The notes below the pieces were generated by a model. It was given only the letters and a program-made list of their open reading frames with translations. It was not told the origin of the DNA and searched no databases. Below are positions 39,894 through 52,941 of a stretch of 64,000 nt of DNA, in pieces (position 1 is the stretch's first letter; each line of letters starts with the position of its first letter). The stretch is taken from positions 448,517-512,516 of the forward strand of contig NZ_SOYS01000001.1 in assembly GCF_011808225.1 (NCBI RefSeq), written 5' to 3'. The DNA comes from Cedecea colo (GTDB taxonomy: Bacteria; Pseudomonadota; Gammaproteobacteria; Enterobacterales; Enterobacteriaceae). The translations under genes and the position numbers were made by a program.

Positions 39894-40127
39894 CAGAGCA
39901 ATTTTCATCAGGTGAGAAGGGCGAGCGTCCAGACGAACCATCCGGAACATTTGCGACTATGTTAATGTGTATGCGTAAAGTTTGAAAACTGTAAAGGCAC
40001 TTTACGTTAATGATAAGTGTTGGTGAAATAACAACTAAGCGCAAGGGCGAGGGCGCAGGAGTGCGTTTTTTTGGCCTGCTGGCGCCAAAATTCGTCGGGG
40101 ATTCAAGCCGTTTCGTTCTGGAAAAGT

Positions 40128-40679
40128 TTACGGATTTTTTCTCTCCAGCAATGCCGCCCGAATCAAAGGCCGTTGCAGCTGCGCAACCATCCACGGGCTG
40201 TAAGCCGCAGGAGCCGCGTCAACGGCCGCTAAAATTTGCTCAACGGGTATCCAGTTGAAATCCATTACTTCGTCTGCATTAGGCTGTGGCCGTGAGGCGG
40301 TGCGGGTGAAAAAGACCGGGCAATATTCGTTTTCCACGATGCCGCTGGCATCGGTAGCGTAGTACTGAAAAGAGTCGTCAATCAGCGTTGGCGTTTCAAT
40401 AGCCAGCCCCAGTTCGTAATAGCAGCGGCGTATTACGGCATCCGGCAGGGCTTCGCCTGGCTGCGGATGACCACAGGCTGAATTGGTCCACACGCCCGGC
40501 CAGGCAACTTTGCCAATAGCGCGGCGCGTCAGCAGCAGCTCGTTTTGCGCGTTAAAAATGTAACAGGAGAAGGCCAGGTGCAGCGGCGTATCGGTGGTGT
40601 GTACCCGTGATTTTTCCATGGTGCCTGAGATGTTTAGCTTGTCGTCCAGCAGCAGGACGTATTCGGTTGCAGCAGTCAT
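40128..40679 (-). CDS. idi: Isopentenyl-diphosphate delta-isomerase
   Basis: Type I IPP isomerase, a Nudix-fold enzyme that interconverts isopentenyl and dimethylallyl diphosphate. 183 aa. The catalytic cysteine is in WTNSACGHP and the glutamate in ENEYCPVF. In E. coli idi lies near lysS; here it stands between pqqU and ansP, and no carotenoid or other isoprenoid gene is beside it. Confidence 0.95.
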   Translation of the reverse strand: MTAATEYVLLLDDKLNISGTMEKSRVHTTDTPLHLAFSCYIFNAQNELLLTRRAIGKVAWPGVWTNSACGHPQPGEALPDAVIRRCYYELGLAIETPTLIDDSFQYYATDASGIVENEYCPVFFTRTASRPQPNADEVMDFNWIPVEQILAAVDAAPAAYSPWMVAQLQRPLIRAALLERKNP

Positions 40680-40735
40680 GGTATTTATCCGGTAAACAAT
40701 ATGGCGGGTTTGCTAAGCTTACCCGCCTTAACCTA

Positions 40736-42235
40736 TCAGCTTCTTAAATCATTCGCAGAAACAAGTTGTTCAGGCTGCTCTTCGTCGCGATGTTTATCAA
40801 CCTGGCTTGCTATCTGGTGAACGCGTTTACGCGCCCCGAACCAGCCTAAAACCAGCAGTACGGCAATCAAAGGAATAGAGGCTATCGTCCAGGTGCCGTT
40901 CGGGTAGTCGAACGCCATCAGTACCAGTACGCTAAACAGGAACAGAAGCGTGAGCCAGGAGGTAAAAGGCGCGCCCGGCAGCTTAAAGCTCACGTCGTCC
41001 GCTTTGCCCTGCCTGATGGCCTGACGCAGTTTCATCTGGCAAATCACGATAAACGCCCAGGAAGCGATAATCCCCAGCGACGCGACGTTCAGAACAATTT
41101 CGAATACCTGTGAAGGGACATAATAGTTCAGCACCACGCCAATAACATAGATGCCAAGCGTGACCAGAATCCCTGCGTAAGGCACCTGCTGCCTGCTCAT
41201 TTTTGACATGAACTTCGGCGCGGAGCCGCCCATCGACATGGAACGCAGAATGCGCCCGGTGGAGTAAAGGCCGGAGTTCAGGCTGGAGAGCGCCGCGCTC
41301 AGCACCACCATATTCATGACGTCACCGATATAAGGCACGCCCAGCTTCGAGAAAAAGGTGACGAACGGGCTTTGCCCCGCCTGATAAGCATTCCACGGCA
41401 GCAGCAACACCAGCAGCACCACCGACCCTACGTAGAACAGGCCGATACGCCAGATAACGCTATTGATGGCCTTTGGCACCATATTTTGCGGATCCTTGCA
41501 TTCACCCGCCGCCGTGCCCACCAGTTCGATAGAAGCAAAGGCGAACACCACGCCCTGCACCAGCACCAGCACAGGCAGCAGGCCGTGTGGGAACAGGCCG
41601 CCGTTATCGGTTATCAGGTGGAAGCCGGTGGTGTTGCCGTCGAGCATTTTACCGCTGCCAAGAAATACCGTGCCGACCACCAGAAACGCGACAATCGCCA
41701 GCACCTTGATCAGGGCGAACCAGAACTCCATTTCGGCGAACCATTTCACGCCGATCATGTTCATGGTGCCGACAATTGCCAGCGCGCCGAGGGCAAATAC
41801 CCACTGCGGCACGTCGCCAAACGCGCCCCAGTAGTGCATATAAAGCGCAACGGCGGTGATATCGACAATACCGGTCATCGCCCAGTTAACGAAGTACATC
41901 CAGCCGCAAACGTAGGCGGCTTTTTCGCCAAGAAATTCGCGGGCATAAGAGACAAAGCTGCCGCTGGAAGGACGATGCAAAACCAGCTCGCCCAGCGCGC
42001 GCAGAATAAAGAAAGAGAAGATGCCGCAGACCAGATATACCAGCGCCAACGCCGGCCCGGCCATCTGCAAACGGGCACCCGCGCCGAGGAATAACCCCGT
42101 GCCGATAGCGCCGCCGATGGCGATCATTTGCACCTGACGATTTCCTATCGCCTTGTGATAACCCGAATCCTGAGAATTGAGCCAGCGTCTTTTGGCGGCG
42201 CGGTGCTCAGACTCAGTTTTGTGTGTTGTTTTCAT
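40736..42235 (-). CDS. ansP: L-asparagine permease
   Basis: Amino acid-polyamine-organocation family permease with twelve membrane helices that imports asparagine. It is 499 aa, as in E. coli, when started at ATG 42235 (MKTTHKTESEHR), which has AGGATCACC upstream. AAKRRWLNSQDSGYHKA and GNRQVQMIAIGGAIGTGLF are nearly those of E. coli AnsP. The E. coli neighbour order pqqU...ansP...yncG is retained with insertions. Confidence 0.95.
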   Translation of the reverse strand: MKTTHKTESEHRAAKRRWLNSQDSGYHKAIGNRQVQMIAIGGAIGTGLFLGAGARLQMAGPALALVYLVCGIFSFFILRALGELVLHRPSSGSFVSYAREFLGEKAAYVCGWMYFVNWAMTGIVDITAVALYMHYWGAFGDVPQWVFALGALAIVGTMNMIGVKWFAEMEFWFALIKVLAIVAFLVVGTVFLGSGKMLDGNTTGFHLITDNGGLFPHGLLPVLVLVQGVVFAFASIELVGTAAGECKDPQNMVPKAINSVIWRIGLFYVGSVVLLVLLLPWNAYQAGQSPFVTFFSKLGVPYIGDVMNMVVLSAALSSLNSGLYSTGRILRSMSMGGSAPKFMSKMSRQQVPYAGILVTLGIYVIGVVLNYYVPSQVFEIVLNVASLGIIASWAFIVICQMKLRQAIRQGKADDVSFKLPGAPFTSWLTLLFLFSVLVLMAFDYPNGTWTIASIPLIAVLLVLGWFGARKRVHQIASQVDKHRDEEQPEQLVSANDLRS

Positions 42236-42472
42236 TGGTGATCCTGTGTTGTTACTGCTTTCCTGAATGTTACCCTCCAAAATCGCCTGGCCTGTAGTTT
42301 ATAACATTGCGGGCATGGCAAATTTCGGCGATGAATACTGGCAGGAAATGAAGGTCAACGCAAAATGAGCTTTGCGTTCCGTGACAACGCTGAAATGTCT
42401 TCTGGTCGAAAGCGCGGGAGGAGGTGTGATAATGTTGCGCAACGGGAAGTGGACGAGGTGAAGAAGCTACGT

Positions 42473-42823
42473 ATGAAACGTGAAGCACTCTTTGCAAGCG
42501 TGTTTGAAAAGTATCAGGTTGAGCCTGACCACCCGTGGCAGAAAAACAGCGATTACGCGGTGTTAAGGCATAAATTCAAAAAGAAATGGTTTGCGCTGGT
42601 TTATACCATAGAAGCAGCAAAACTGGGGCTTGAAGGGGCGTCGCTGCTTGAGGCGATGAACATCAAAGTCCAGCCAGAACTGCTGGGCTCGCTGAGAATG
42701 CAGCCCGGTATTTTGCCCGCTTATCATATGAATAAAGAACACTGGGTGACGGTTCTGCTGGATAAAGTGCCGGACGACGAAATTCTCGATTTGATTGCTG
42801 AAAGCTACCGGCTTACTCGCTAA
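42473..42823 (+). CDS. MmcQ/YjbR family protein
   Basis: A 116-aa protein of the MmcQ/YjbR double-wing fold family, thought to bind DNA but without established function. Signatures are HKFKKKWFALVYTI, LRMQPGILPAYHMNKEHWVTVLL and the C-terminal LIAESYRL. The ATG at 42473 gives the family length; an open frame from 42365 adds a non-conserved extension. It is divergent from ansP and convergent with lacY. Confidence 0.85.
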   Translation: MKREALFASVFEKYQVEPDHPWQKNSDYAVLRHKFKKKWFALVYTIEAAKLGLEGASLLEAMNIKVQPELLGSLRMQPGILPAYHMNKEHWVTVLLDKVPDDEILDLIAESYRLTR

Positions 42824-42893
42824 CCGATGCGCGGTTTGCATAACAGAAAACAGAAGAAAAACGGCGGGACGCAGTACGTCCCGCCAGATCTTT

Positions 42894-44156
42894 TTACGCC
42901 AGTTTCTCATCCTGCTTGCCGAAAGCGCGAAGGGCTTCCAGCGGGCCCATTCCACTTAACGTAAACACGGACAGCACGGTAAAGGAAAGGGCGACCAGAC
43001 CAAGCACCAGGTACGCGCCGTGGAAGCCGATCCTGTCGTACATATAGCCTGCGAAGATCGACATAAACATCATCGCTAACTGCTTAAAGAAGCAGAAGCA
43101 CACCAGATAAATAGTGGCGGAGAAGCGCACCTCAAACTGGCTGGTGATGTACTTAAAGCAGCCGACTATCAGGAACGGGATTTCGAACATGTGCAGCGTT
43201 TTCAGCACAACCACTTCCAGCGGCGTTGAAGCAAACGAGGAGCCGATAATGCGCACCGACATAATCGCCCCGGCCAGCAGCAGCGCGTTTTTGCCCCCGA
43301 TACGGTTCACGATAAGCGGCGCGAAGAACATAATGCAGGCGTTCAACAATTCGCCCATGGTGGTGACGTAGCCAAAGACTCGCGTGCCCTGCTGGCCTGA
43401 TTCAAAGAACGAGGTGAAAAAGTTAGCAAACTGCTGGTCAAACACATCATAGGTACAGGAAACGCCGACCACATACAGCGAGAGGAACCACAGCTTTCGG
43501 TTTTTCAGCAACTCTAGCGCAAGACGGAAGCTAAAAGGCGAGTGGTTAGCGCCGAGAGAATCGGCCACTTCCGCAGACGGCTGCATTTCGGGCTTAGCGA
43601 TAAACAGCAAAATGGCAAGGATCACCGCACAACCGGAGCCGAGCCAGAAGACAAACTGGTTATTGATGGTGAACATGATGCCGACAATCGACGCGCACAA
43701 CGCCCAGCCCACGCAGCCAAACAGGCGTGCACGACCAAATTCAAACGAACTGCGACGGCTCACCTTTTCGATATAGGCTTCAATCGCGGGCGCGCCGCCG
43801 TTGTAGATAAAGCCCAGGTAAATCCCGCCGACAATCGATCCCAGTAAAATATGGGTCTGTAACAGCGGGCCGAAAGCGTAGATAAAGAACGGGGCGAACA
43901 TCACCAGCATGCCGGTGATAATCCACAGCAGATGCTTGCGCAGCCCTAATTTATCGGACAGCAGGCCGAAAATCGGCTGAAAAAGCAGGGAGAAAAAGGA
44001 AATGCTGGCGAAGATGATGCCGGTGTCGCTTTTGCTGATGTGGTTGATGTCATGCAGCCAGATCGGGAAAAACGGGAAGTAGGCGCCCATGATAAAAAAG
44101 TAGAAGAAAAAGAACAGCCCGAACATCCAGAAATTGGTGTTTTTCAGATAGTACAT
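42894..44156 (-). CDS. lacY: Lactose permease LacY
   Basis: Lactose:proton symporter, 420 aa, twelve helices. [20 protein letters not shown] and [21 protein letters not shown] are nearly those of E. coli LacY. The substrate and proton-coupling residues Glu126-type (PAIEAYIEK) and Arg144-type ([10 protein letters not shown]) segments are present. AAGGATAAACCTC precedes the ATG. It follows lacZ by 65 bases, which hold a GGGCAG hairpin. There is no lacA after it. Confidence 0.97.
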   Translation of the reverse strand: MYYLKNTNFWMFGLFFFFYFFIMGAYFPFFPIWLHDINHISKSDTGIIFASISFFSLLFQPIFGLLSDKLGLRKHLLWIITGMLVMFAPFFIYAFGPLLQTHILLGSIVGGIYLGFIYNGGAPAIEAYIEKVSRRSSFEFGRARLFGCVGWALCASIVGIMFTINNQFVFWLGSGCAVILAILLFIAKPEMQPSAEVADSLGANHSPFSFRLALELLKNRKLWFLSLYVVGVSCTYDVFDQQFANFFTSFFESGQQGTRVFGYVTTMGELLNACIMFFAPLIVNRIGGKNALLLAGAIMSVRIIGSSFASTPLEVVVLKTLHMFEIPFLIVGCFKYITSQFEVRFSATIYLVCFCFFKQLAMMFMSIFAGYMYDRIGFHGAYLVLGLVALSFTVLSVFTLSGMGPLEALRAFGKQDEKLA

Positions 44157-44221
44157 GAGGTTTATCCTTAGGGTAAAAGCGGGGCAGACTGGCCAGGCCT
44201 GCCCGGATAAAAGCGTGGTGC

Positions 44222-47354
<3,133 letters not shown>

Positions 47355-47361
47355 TAACGGG

Positions 47362-47390
47362 AATATGATTTCTTCCGCCGGGCGTGTAAA
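47362..47390 (-). promoter_or_regulatory. lacZY promoter
   Basis: On the minus strand TTTACA (47390-47385) and CATATT (47367-47362) are 17 bases apart. The -35 box is that of E. coli lacP. The predicted start near 47355 leads straight into O1. Confidence 0.75.
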
Positions 47391-47407
47391 GCAGTATGGC
47401 GGTATTA

Positions 47408-47423
47408 GGTGACTTGACTCACA
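47408..47423. promoter_or_regulatory. CRP site of the lac promoter
   Basis: TGTGA-GTCAAG-TCACC on the minus strand matches the CRP consensus at nine of ten core positions. It is centred about 61 bases before the predicted start, the class I spacing of the E. coli lac promoter. Confidence 0.85.
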
Positions 47424-47606
47424 AATTTGTAATGCCGCTCAGCAAAAGTGCGGCCTGCCGGTCGGCGCGGGTGAAAGGCTGGCCCGTCTGCATATTATGT
47501 ATGCAGGGTTCGCAAATCGCGGCGAGCCTTGCCGACTCAGCGGCTTATAGTTAAAGCCTGTGTTCGCTGTTTCACCCCATCGGTCATAATAAGAATGTGG
47601 AATTAC

Positions 47607-48170
47607 ATGATGAAACCTGAAATCGCAAAAGAGTATGCGGGCGTGCTTGAATTTTGGTTTAAAGAAACGCCCGCCGAACGTTGGTTTAACTCAGACAAAA
47701 TACTTGACGAGCAGATCCGAAGCCGTTTCTCTGCCGTTCATCACGCAGCAACGCGCGGCGAGCTTTTTAGCTGGAGAGAAAGTCTTTCAGGCCGCCTGGC
47801 CGAAATCATTGTCCTGGACCAGTTTTCGCGGAATCTTTTTCGCGAAGGTCCGCTTGCCTGGGCAGCAGACGGCATGGCGCTGGTGCTGGCGCAGGAGTTG
47901 ATAAAAACAGCGGGGTTTAGCGAGCTGGCGGTGGAGAGAAGAGATTTTGCAATTATGCCGTTTATGCACTCAGAATCGGCAGCCATCCACAACGTTGCGC
48001 TGAAAATGTTTCAACAGTTCGGGAGTAAACAAGCCTTCAAATCTGAACTACAGCACAAGCAGATCATCGAAAAATTCGGCAGGTATCCACATCGTAATAC
48101 GGCGCTTGGCAGGACCTCAACGGCAGAAGAGCTGCTTTATCTGCAGAAGCAGAAGAAGCGGGCGTTTTGA
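47607..48170 (+). CDS. DUF924 family protein between lacI and lacZ
   Basis: A 187-aa soluble protein of the DUF924 family, function unknown. Signatures are VLEFWFKETPAERWF, IIVLDQFSRNLFR and FAIMPFMHSE, with a tandem-helix repeat character. The start is taken as ATG 47607; 47595 and 47610 are alternatives. It is divergent from lacZ and shares its 292-base upstream region. It stops six bases before the end of convergent lacI. Confidence 0.88.
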   Translation: MMKPEIAKEYAGVLEFWFKETPAERWFNSDKILDEQIRSRFSAVHHAATRGELFSWRESLSGRLAEIIVLDQFSRNLFREGPLAWAADGMALVLAQELIKTAGFSELAVERRDFAIMPFMHSESAAIHNVALKMFQQFGSKQAFKSELQHKQIIEKFGRYPHRNTALGRTSTAEELLYLQKQKKRAF

Positions 48171-48176
48171 CGGGCC

Positions 48177-49259
48177 TTATCCCAAGCGGGCCACCTGACG
48201 TGCAAGCGTTGCCAGCGCATCTGCAAGCGCCTGAGCAGAAGGGGCGTTCCCACCGGGAGCCGCAGTGGTTTTGCGTTCCACCAGGGCCACCGGCAGGATC
48301 TGCGGCTCTGGCTGAGCGCCCGGTTCCTGAATTAATGCCACCAGCCGGTTCACGCTGGCTTTGCCCAGGTTTCTGAAATCCTGCTTGATGGTGGTAAGCG
48401 GCGGAATAAAGCAGGCGCTGTCTTCGGTGTCGTCATAGCCCACCACGGACACATCCGCCGGCACCGCTAAACCCTGTTCGGCGAGCGCACGCAGCGCCCC
48501 AAGCGCCATCTGATCGTTGGCGACGATGATCCCGCCGGGCGCTTTGCCCTCGCGCAGCAGCCGGGAAACCTGTTCGTAGCCTGAAAGTGAGCTCCAGTCG
48601 CCTTCCATAACCGCAACCGCTTCCAGTCCGTGGACGCGCAGCGTTTGCTTCCAGCCCTCAAAACGCAGGCGTGCCGAAACGGATGTCAGCGGTCCGTTAA
48701 GCAAAGCGATACGCTGATGACCAAGCTTTATAAGGTGTTCAACGCCCAGACGCGCCCCTTCGCAGGGATCGAAAATAATAATGTTGGCGCCCAGTTCCGG
48801 GGAGACATCCAGAAACAGCGCTGGCACATTCCCGCAGGCGTTTTGTACCGCCTGAGCCTCTTCGTTTTCGAGCGGAATATTAACAATCAGCCCGTCTACG
48901 CGCTGCGAAAGCAGGCTGTTCACCGCGGCTTTACAGGCGGCAAGCCCCGGTTGCTCAACCATGGAGATCACTACGTTGAAGTTCATATCGCCCGCCTGAG
49001 TTTTGATGGCGGCAACAATCTGCGAAGGGGCGTGCAGCGAAAGATTGGTGGTGGCAAGGCCAATGGTCTGGCTCAGTTTCCCCGCCAGCTGCTGCGCCAC
49101 GCGGTTGGGCACGTAATTTAACGCGGCCATCGCCGCCTCAACTTTCAGGCGCGTTTTCTCGGAAACGTGGCTTGCCTGATTGATAACCCTGGACACCGTC
49201 TGATAGGAAACATCGGCATATTCCGCCACATCGTAAAGCGTTACTGACTTGGGTTTCAT
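48177..49259 (-). CDS. lacI: Lac repressor LacI
   Basis: A 360-aa repressor of the lac genes. The helix-turn-helix is LYDVAEYADVSYQTVSRVIN, with the base-reading residues Tyr19, Gln20 and Arg24 equal to Tyr17, Gln18, Arg22 of E. coli LacI. The hinge NRVAQQLAGK, the sugar-binding core and a C-terminal leucine heptad (ALADALATLARQVARL) for tetramer formation are present. It has the same strand as lacZY, but a convergent DUF924 gene lies between. Confidence 0.96.
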   Translation of the reverse strand: MKPKSVTLYDVAEYADVSYQTVSRVINQASHVSEKTRLKVEAAMAALNYVPNRVAQQLAGKLSQTIGLATTNLSLHAPSQIVAAIKTQAGDMNFNVVISMVEQPGLAACKAAVNSLLSQRVDGLIVNIPLENEEAQAVQNACGNVPALFLDVSPELGANIIIFDPCEGARLGVEHLIKLGHQRIALLNGPLTSVSARLRFEGWKQTLRVHGLEAVAVMEGDWSSLSGYEQVSRLLREGKAPGGIIVANDQMALGALRALAEQGLAVPADVSVVGYDDTEDSACFIPPLTTIKQDFRNLGKASVNRLVALIQEPGAQPEPQILPVALVERKTTAAPGGNAPSAQALADALATLARQVARLG

Positions 49260-49329
49260 GCCGGGTTTCCTTATCGCTCTTAAAGTCCGGGGCTATTCTA
49301 CACTTAAACACTTTAGACAGGAGAGCATC

Positions 49330-49947
49330 ATGTACAAACTCTACGGTGCTCCGGGCTGCGGCTCGGCGATTGTCGAAATCATGTTTATTCTCACGGGCGA
49401 AGCTTATAAATGGGAAAATGTGGAGGGATTCGAAGATCCTGGTCCGCAGCGCGATGCGCTATTAACGCTCAATCCCCTCGGCCAGGTGCCGACGCTTAAG
49501 CTTGATGATGGCTCAGTGATGACGGAAAGCGCGGCTATCGCCCTGATGCTGCTGGATAAGCATCCCCACATGGCACCGCCCGCGGGCACGCCTGAACGCC
49601 AGCGTTTTTACCGGCTTCTGGTCTGGTTTGTCGCCAACGTCTATCCCACTTTTACCTACGGTGATAATCCTCCGCGCTGGACGCCAGGCGGCGCCGATGA
49701 GCTTCTTGCCAGCACGAACCATTATCGCGAGCAGCTCTACCTTTGGCTGGAGTCTCAGGTGGGAGGCGGGCCGTATATTTTTGGTGAAGCCATCACGCTG
49801 CTGGACGCCTATTTTGCGGCAATGATTAGCTGGCGACCACGGCAGGAATGGTTTGCGCAGCATACGCCGAAGCTGTTTGCCATTGCGCAGCAGGTGCGCC
49901 AGCGCAAGGAGTTGCAGGAAGCGCTAAGCCGCAACGAGATGCTATGA
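49330..49947 (+). CDS. yncG: Glutathione S-transferase family protein, YncG-like
   Basis: A 205-aa GST-fold protein: thioredoxin-like N-terminal domain (KLYGAPGCGSAIVEIMFIL; LNPLGQVPTLKL; MTESAAIALMLLD) and helical C-terminal domain (ITLLDAYFAAMISW). Length and place near ansP and nhoA fit E. coli YncG. ATG 49330 follows AGGAGAGCATC. Substrate is unknown. Confidence 0.85.
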   Translation: MYKLYGAPGCGSAIVEIMFILTGEAYKWENVEGFEDPGPQRDALLTLNPLGQVPTLKLDDGSVMTESAAIALMLLDKHPHMAPPAGTPERQRFYRLLVWFVANVYPTFTYGDNPPRWTPGGADELLASTNHYREQLYLWLESQVGGGPYIFGEAITLLDAYFAAMISWRPRQEWFAQHTPKLFAIAQQVRQRKELQEALSRNEML

Positions 49948-50020
49948 TCGCACCATCGATCATCTGGCGCTGAGGCAATTCTGTATAGTAACCAGACTTA
50001 CATCGCTTCGGAATTTGTCT

Positions 50021-50833
50021 ATGGCTTTTGACCTGAATGCTTACTTCGCGCGTATTCATTTTATGGGCGATTACGCGCCGGATTTGCATACGCTGCGGCA
50101 GCTGCATTTGCTGCAACCCTGCGCCATCCCTTTCGAAAACCTGGACGTCCTGCTGGGACGACGAATTTTGCTCGACGATGAGAGCGTGTTTGAAAAGCTG
50201 GTTACGGCCGGGCGAGGCGGTTATTGCTATGAACAAAATGCGTTACTGCGCCGGGCGCTGCTGGAAATAGGTTTCCAGGTTGAAGATTTAGCGGCGCGGG
50301 TGCTGATTGCGCGCCCGGAGCGGATGCCTGCCCGCACTCATCGTTTACAACTGGTAACGGTTGCGCAAGAACGCTGGCTGGCGGATGTGGGCTTTGGCGG
50401 CAAGACGCTCACCGCCCCGCTGCGTTTTGTACTGGACAGCGAGCAAACCACTCCGCACGGCGTGTACCGCCTGACGCGCCTTGAGGAAGATTACCTGCTT
50501 AGCCTGCGCGAAGAAGATGAGTGGTTACCGCTTTACCGTTTCGATTTGCAGCGGCAGTATGCCGTGGATTTCGACGTAGCCAACCATTATGTCGCGACCT
50601 GGCCGGAGTCGCATTTTCGCCATCACCTGATGCTTTGCCTGCACGTTTTTGGCGGCAGCACCATCACGCTGAACAACCGTCAGCTTACGGTCGGTGGCAA
50701 AAAACAGGAGCTGGCCGGTGCGGCCGCCGTTTATCAGGCGCTGCAATCCCGTTTTGGTCTGCGCCTGGATTCCCCAAAGCACGGTATCGAGGTTGAAACT
50801 TTTGCCGCCGCGTTTACTTTACTCAATGCCTGA
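50021..50833 (+). CDS. nhoA: Arylamine N-acetyltransferase
   Basis: Transfers acetyl from acetyl-CoA to arylamines and hydroxyarylamines. The ATG at 50021 gives 270 aa. The catalytic triad is visible: Cys69 in GRGGYCYEQN, histidine in ARTHRLQLV and aspartate in WLADVGFGG. A TTG two codons upstream is less likely. Neighbours yncG-like and pptA match the E. coli region. Confidence 0.95.
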   Translation: MAFDLNAYFARIHFMGDYAPDLHTLRQLHLLQPCAIPFENLDVLLGRRILLDDESVFEKLVTAGRGGYCYEQNALLRRALLEIGFQVEDLAARVLIARPERMPARTHRLQLVTVAQERWLADVGFGGKTLTAPLRFVLDSEQTTPHGVYRLTRLEEDYLLSLREEDEWLPLYRFDLQRQYAVDFDVANHYVATWPESHFRHHLMLCLHVFGGSTITLNNRQLTVGGKKQELAGAAAVYQALQSRFGLRLDSPKHGIEVETFAAAFTLLNA

Positions 50834-50868
50834 TAAAGACAAAATCACCACCACTACGGAGAAAGCCT

Positions 50869-51099
50869 GTGCCACATATCACCGTTAAATATTTCCCGCG
50901 TGAACTGACAGACGAGCAGAAACAGGCTCTGGCGCAAGAGCTCAGCGACGTTGTTAAAAAGCATTTTAGCTCGAAGGACGCCTCGCTTTCGGTTGCGTTA
51001 GTGCCGGTTGAACAAGATCGCTGGAAAGCTGATGTTTACGACACAGAGATAAAGCCCGCGCTCGATACGCTCGCCAAAAAGCCGGGCTATAGCATGTAG
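50869..51099 (+). CDS. pptA: 4-oxalocrotonate tautomerase-like protein PptA
   Basis: A 76-aa tautomerase. The mature protein would begin with catalytic Pro1 after removal of Met (PHITVKYF). It starts at GTG 50869 behind CGGAGAAAGCC. YDTEIKPALDTLAKKPGY is typical of E. coli PptA/YdcE. It lies 35 bases after nhoA and is probably co-transcribed. Confidence 0.93.
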   Translation: MPHITVKYFPRELTDEQKQALAQELSDVVKKHFSSKDASLSVALVPVEQDRWKADVYDTEIKPALDTLAKKPGYSM

Positions 51100-51173
51100 T
51101 TCTGGTATAACGAGGGAGAATATCCCTCGTCCGGGCATCATTATTTAGCGTAAGCCTGCGCGGCGCGTAAAAA

Positions 51174-51198
51174 GTTATCCACAAAATCGGTGGATAAC
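51174..51198. repeat. Inverted repeat formed by two DnaA-box-like sequences
   Basis: GTTATCCAC and GTGGATAAC form a perfect nine-base inverted repeat with a seven-base spacer, 75 bases after pptA. The left arm contains the strict DnaA box TTATCCACA; the right arm on the other strand is one base off. It may be a transcription-stop hairpin, but no T-run follows. Confidence 0.5.
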
Positions 51199-51282
51199 TC
51201 TGTGGGATTCTATGTAGATCGTTGTACGAGGCCGGAAGATCGGGTGGGTTAACCTTGCCTGGCTGACAAGGAAAGGACATAC

Positions 51283-51891
51283 ATGAAAAAACTAGTGATT
51301 TTTTTACACGGCGTGGGAAGTTCCGGTGCCGATTTAGAAGGGCTGGGACTTTATTTTCAGCAGGTTATGCCGGAGGTTATTTTTGCTTCACCGAACGGCA
51401 CTTCACCCTTTGACGGCGGCGATGAGGGTTACCAGTGGTTCAGCGTGACGGGCGTAACGGAACAGTCGCGTCCCGAACGCGTCGTTGAGGCCCGCGCCGC
51501 GTTCGATGCCACCATCCACGCTATCTTCAGACAACATAATGTGACGCCGGGTAAAGACCAGGTCATCCTGCTCGGTTTTTCTCAGGGGTCGATTATGGCG
51601 CTGGACGCCCTGGTAACGGCGCGTTTCCCTCTGACGGGCGTTGCTGCGTTTTCAGGGCGGCTTTCTTCGCCTCGCCCTTATCAGCCAGCGGCAGATTCTG
51701 CTGCGCTACTGATACACGGCATGGACGATCGGGTGATTGCGTGGACGGAAAGCGAAGCTGCCGCCGCTGCGCTAACGGAAGAAGGCGTTGAGGTAGAAAC
51801 GCTGTTTGAGCCGGGCGTAGTGCACACCATTAGCGCCGAGGGTGTCGCCAGGGCAATGGAGTTTATTATCCGACGCTTTGAGCTGAGCTAA
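51283..51891 (+). CDS. Alpha/beta hydrolase, carboxylesterase/phospholipase family
   Basis: A 202-aa serine hydrolase similar to YpfH-type esterases. HGVGSSGADLEGL forms the oxyanion region; the triad is Ser in LGFSQGS, Asp in HGMDDRV and His in PGVVHTIS. No signal peptide, so it acts in the cytoplasm. GGAAAGG precedes the ATG. Substrate is unknown. Confidence 0.88.
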   Translation: MKKLVIFLHGVGSSGADLEGLGLYFQQVMPEVIFASPNGTSPFDGGDEGYQWFSVTGVTEQSRPERVVEARAAFDATIHAIFRQHNVTPGKDQVILLGFSQGSIMALDALVTARFPLTGVAAFSGRLSSPRPYQPAADSAALLIHGMDDRVIAWTESEAAAAALTEEGVEVETLFEPGVVHTISAEGVARAMEFIIRRFELS

Positions 51892-52030
51892 GCCATTTTT
51901 TATCCCGGTTTCCGATGTATGCGATTGGTAAACGCTGGCAGCCTGCAACACATTCTGCGGCGACGTATCGCAATTGCTGGGATGACGGCAATGCTATGGG
52001 ATCGGTTCAGTGATACCTGACCCGCTTAAG

Positions 52031-52837
52031 CTACTGGCTTGCCAGCGCTTCTAAGCGATCCCGGAAACCGGTGACTGAAATGGCGCGGTTATCGGCACGG
52101 TAGCGGTCTTTTGCCGCAGGTGCGGAACTTTGCACGGCAATCAGCTTCCAGCCGCTATCGGTTTTAAGCATCAGGGGAGAGCCGCTGTCGCCCGGCAGCG
52201 TATCGCACTGATGCGACAGGACGGTTTTTTGCGCCCAGCCGGTGACCTGGCAATCGGTATGAGTATATAAATCGTCCAGATGATCCTCAGGATAGCCTGA
52301 CTGCGTGACCTTACGATCCTGCGCTTTCAACGCTTCGGTCAGCGCATCGCGATCGCCTTCAAACAAGGGAAGGGGAGTGATGCCCGAAGGCGGGTTGTGC
52401 AGTATCACCAGCCCGAAATCATACGGCGCCGCACCGGGCGGGACAATCCAGCCGTCGCCGTCCGCTTTTAAACGCCGCCCGAGCGAACTCTCTACCCGCC
52501 CTTCGATATCATGAATTTCGTAACGCCATTTCCCTTTCATTGAGATGAGGCGTAATGCGACGGCTTTGTCCGCTTTACCGCGTGGAGGCTGCAACAGGCA
52601 ATGCCCGGCGGTTAAGGCCAGATGCGGTGAAATTAAGGTCGCGGTGCAGAGGTTACCGCTGGCGGTTTCCAGCTGGCCGATGGCATCCCACGGACCGTTA
52701 GCGGGATCGTTCACATGGGTGCGGTCATCGTTGCCAAAAAACAACGTTCTTACCTCTGCTGCGTTGTCGTTATCCGCATGTGACAGAGCCGGTAATAAAA
52801 ATAAAGCGCCTGACAGCAATACAACTCTTTTGTGCAT
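52031..52837 (-). CDS. ydgD: Trypsin-like serine protease YdgD
   Basis: A 268-aa secreted protease with a signal peptide ending ALSHA. The catalytic triad is His in [10 protein letters not shown], Asp in PYDFGLVIL and Ser in [10 protein letters not shown]. It is near asr and ydgU as in E. coli. It should be periplasmic; substrate unknown. The 139-base gap before it shows no gene. Confidence 0.93.
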   Translation of the reverse strand: MHKRVVLLSGALFLLPALSHADNDNAAEVRTLFFGNDDRTHVNDPANGPWDAIGQLETASGNLCTATLISPHLALTAGHCLLQPPRGKADKAVALRLISMKGKWRYEIHDIEGRVESSLGRRLKADGDGWIVPPGAAPYDFGLVILHNPPSGITPLPLFEGDRDALTEALKAQDRKVTQSGYPEDHLDDLYTHTDCQVTGWAQKTVLSHQCDTLPGDSGSPLMLKTDSGWKLIAVQSSAPAAKDRYRADNRAISVTGFRDRLEALASQ

Positions 52838-52941
52838 ATCACTCTCTGTGGGGCGATTAATTATGATTTTTGTATAAACCCGATGGAATAACTATAGACG
52901 GGCCGCGCCGAAAGCGGGAGTAAAAACAGCGTGCTACGCCG

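Noticed and set aside
41372-42094. Plus-strand 240-codon frame over ansP
   Set aside because: Antisense to a full-length permease, with unlikely composition.
51174-51198. DnaA boxes as a replication origin
   Set aside because: Only two boxes, no AT-rich unwinding region and no origin-linked genes nearby.
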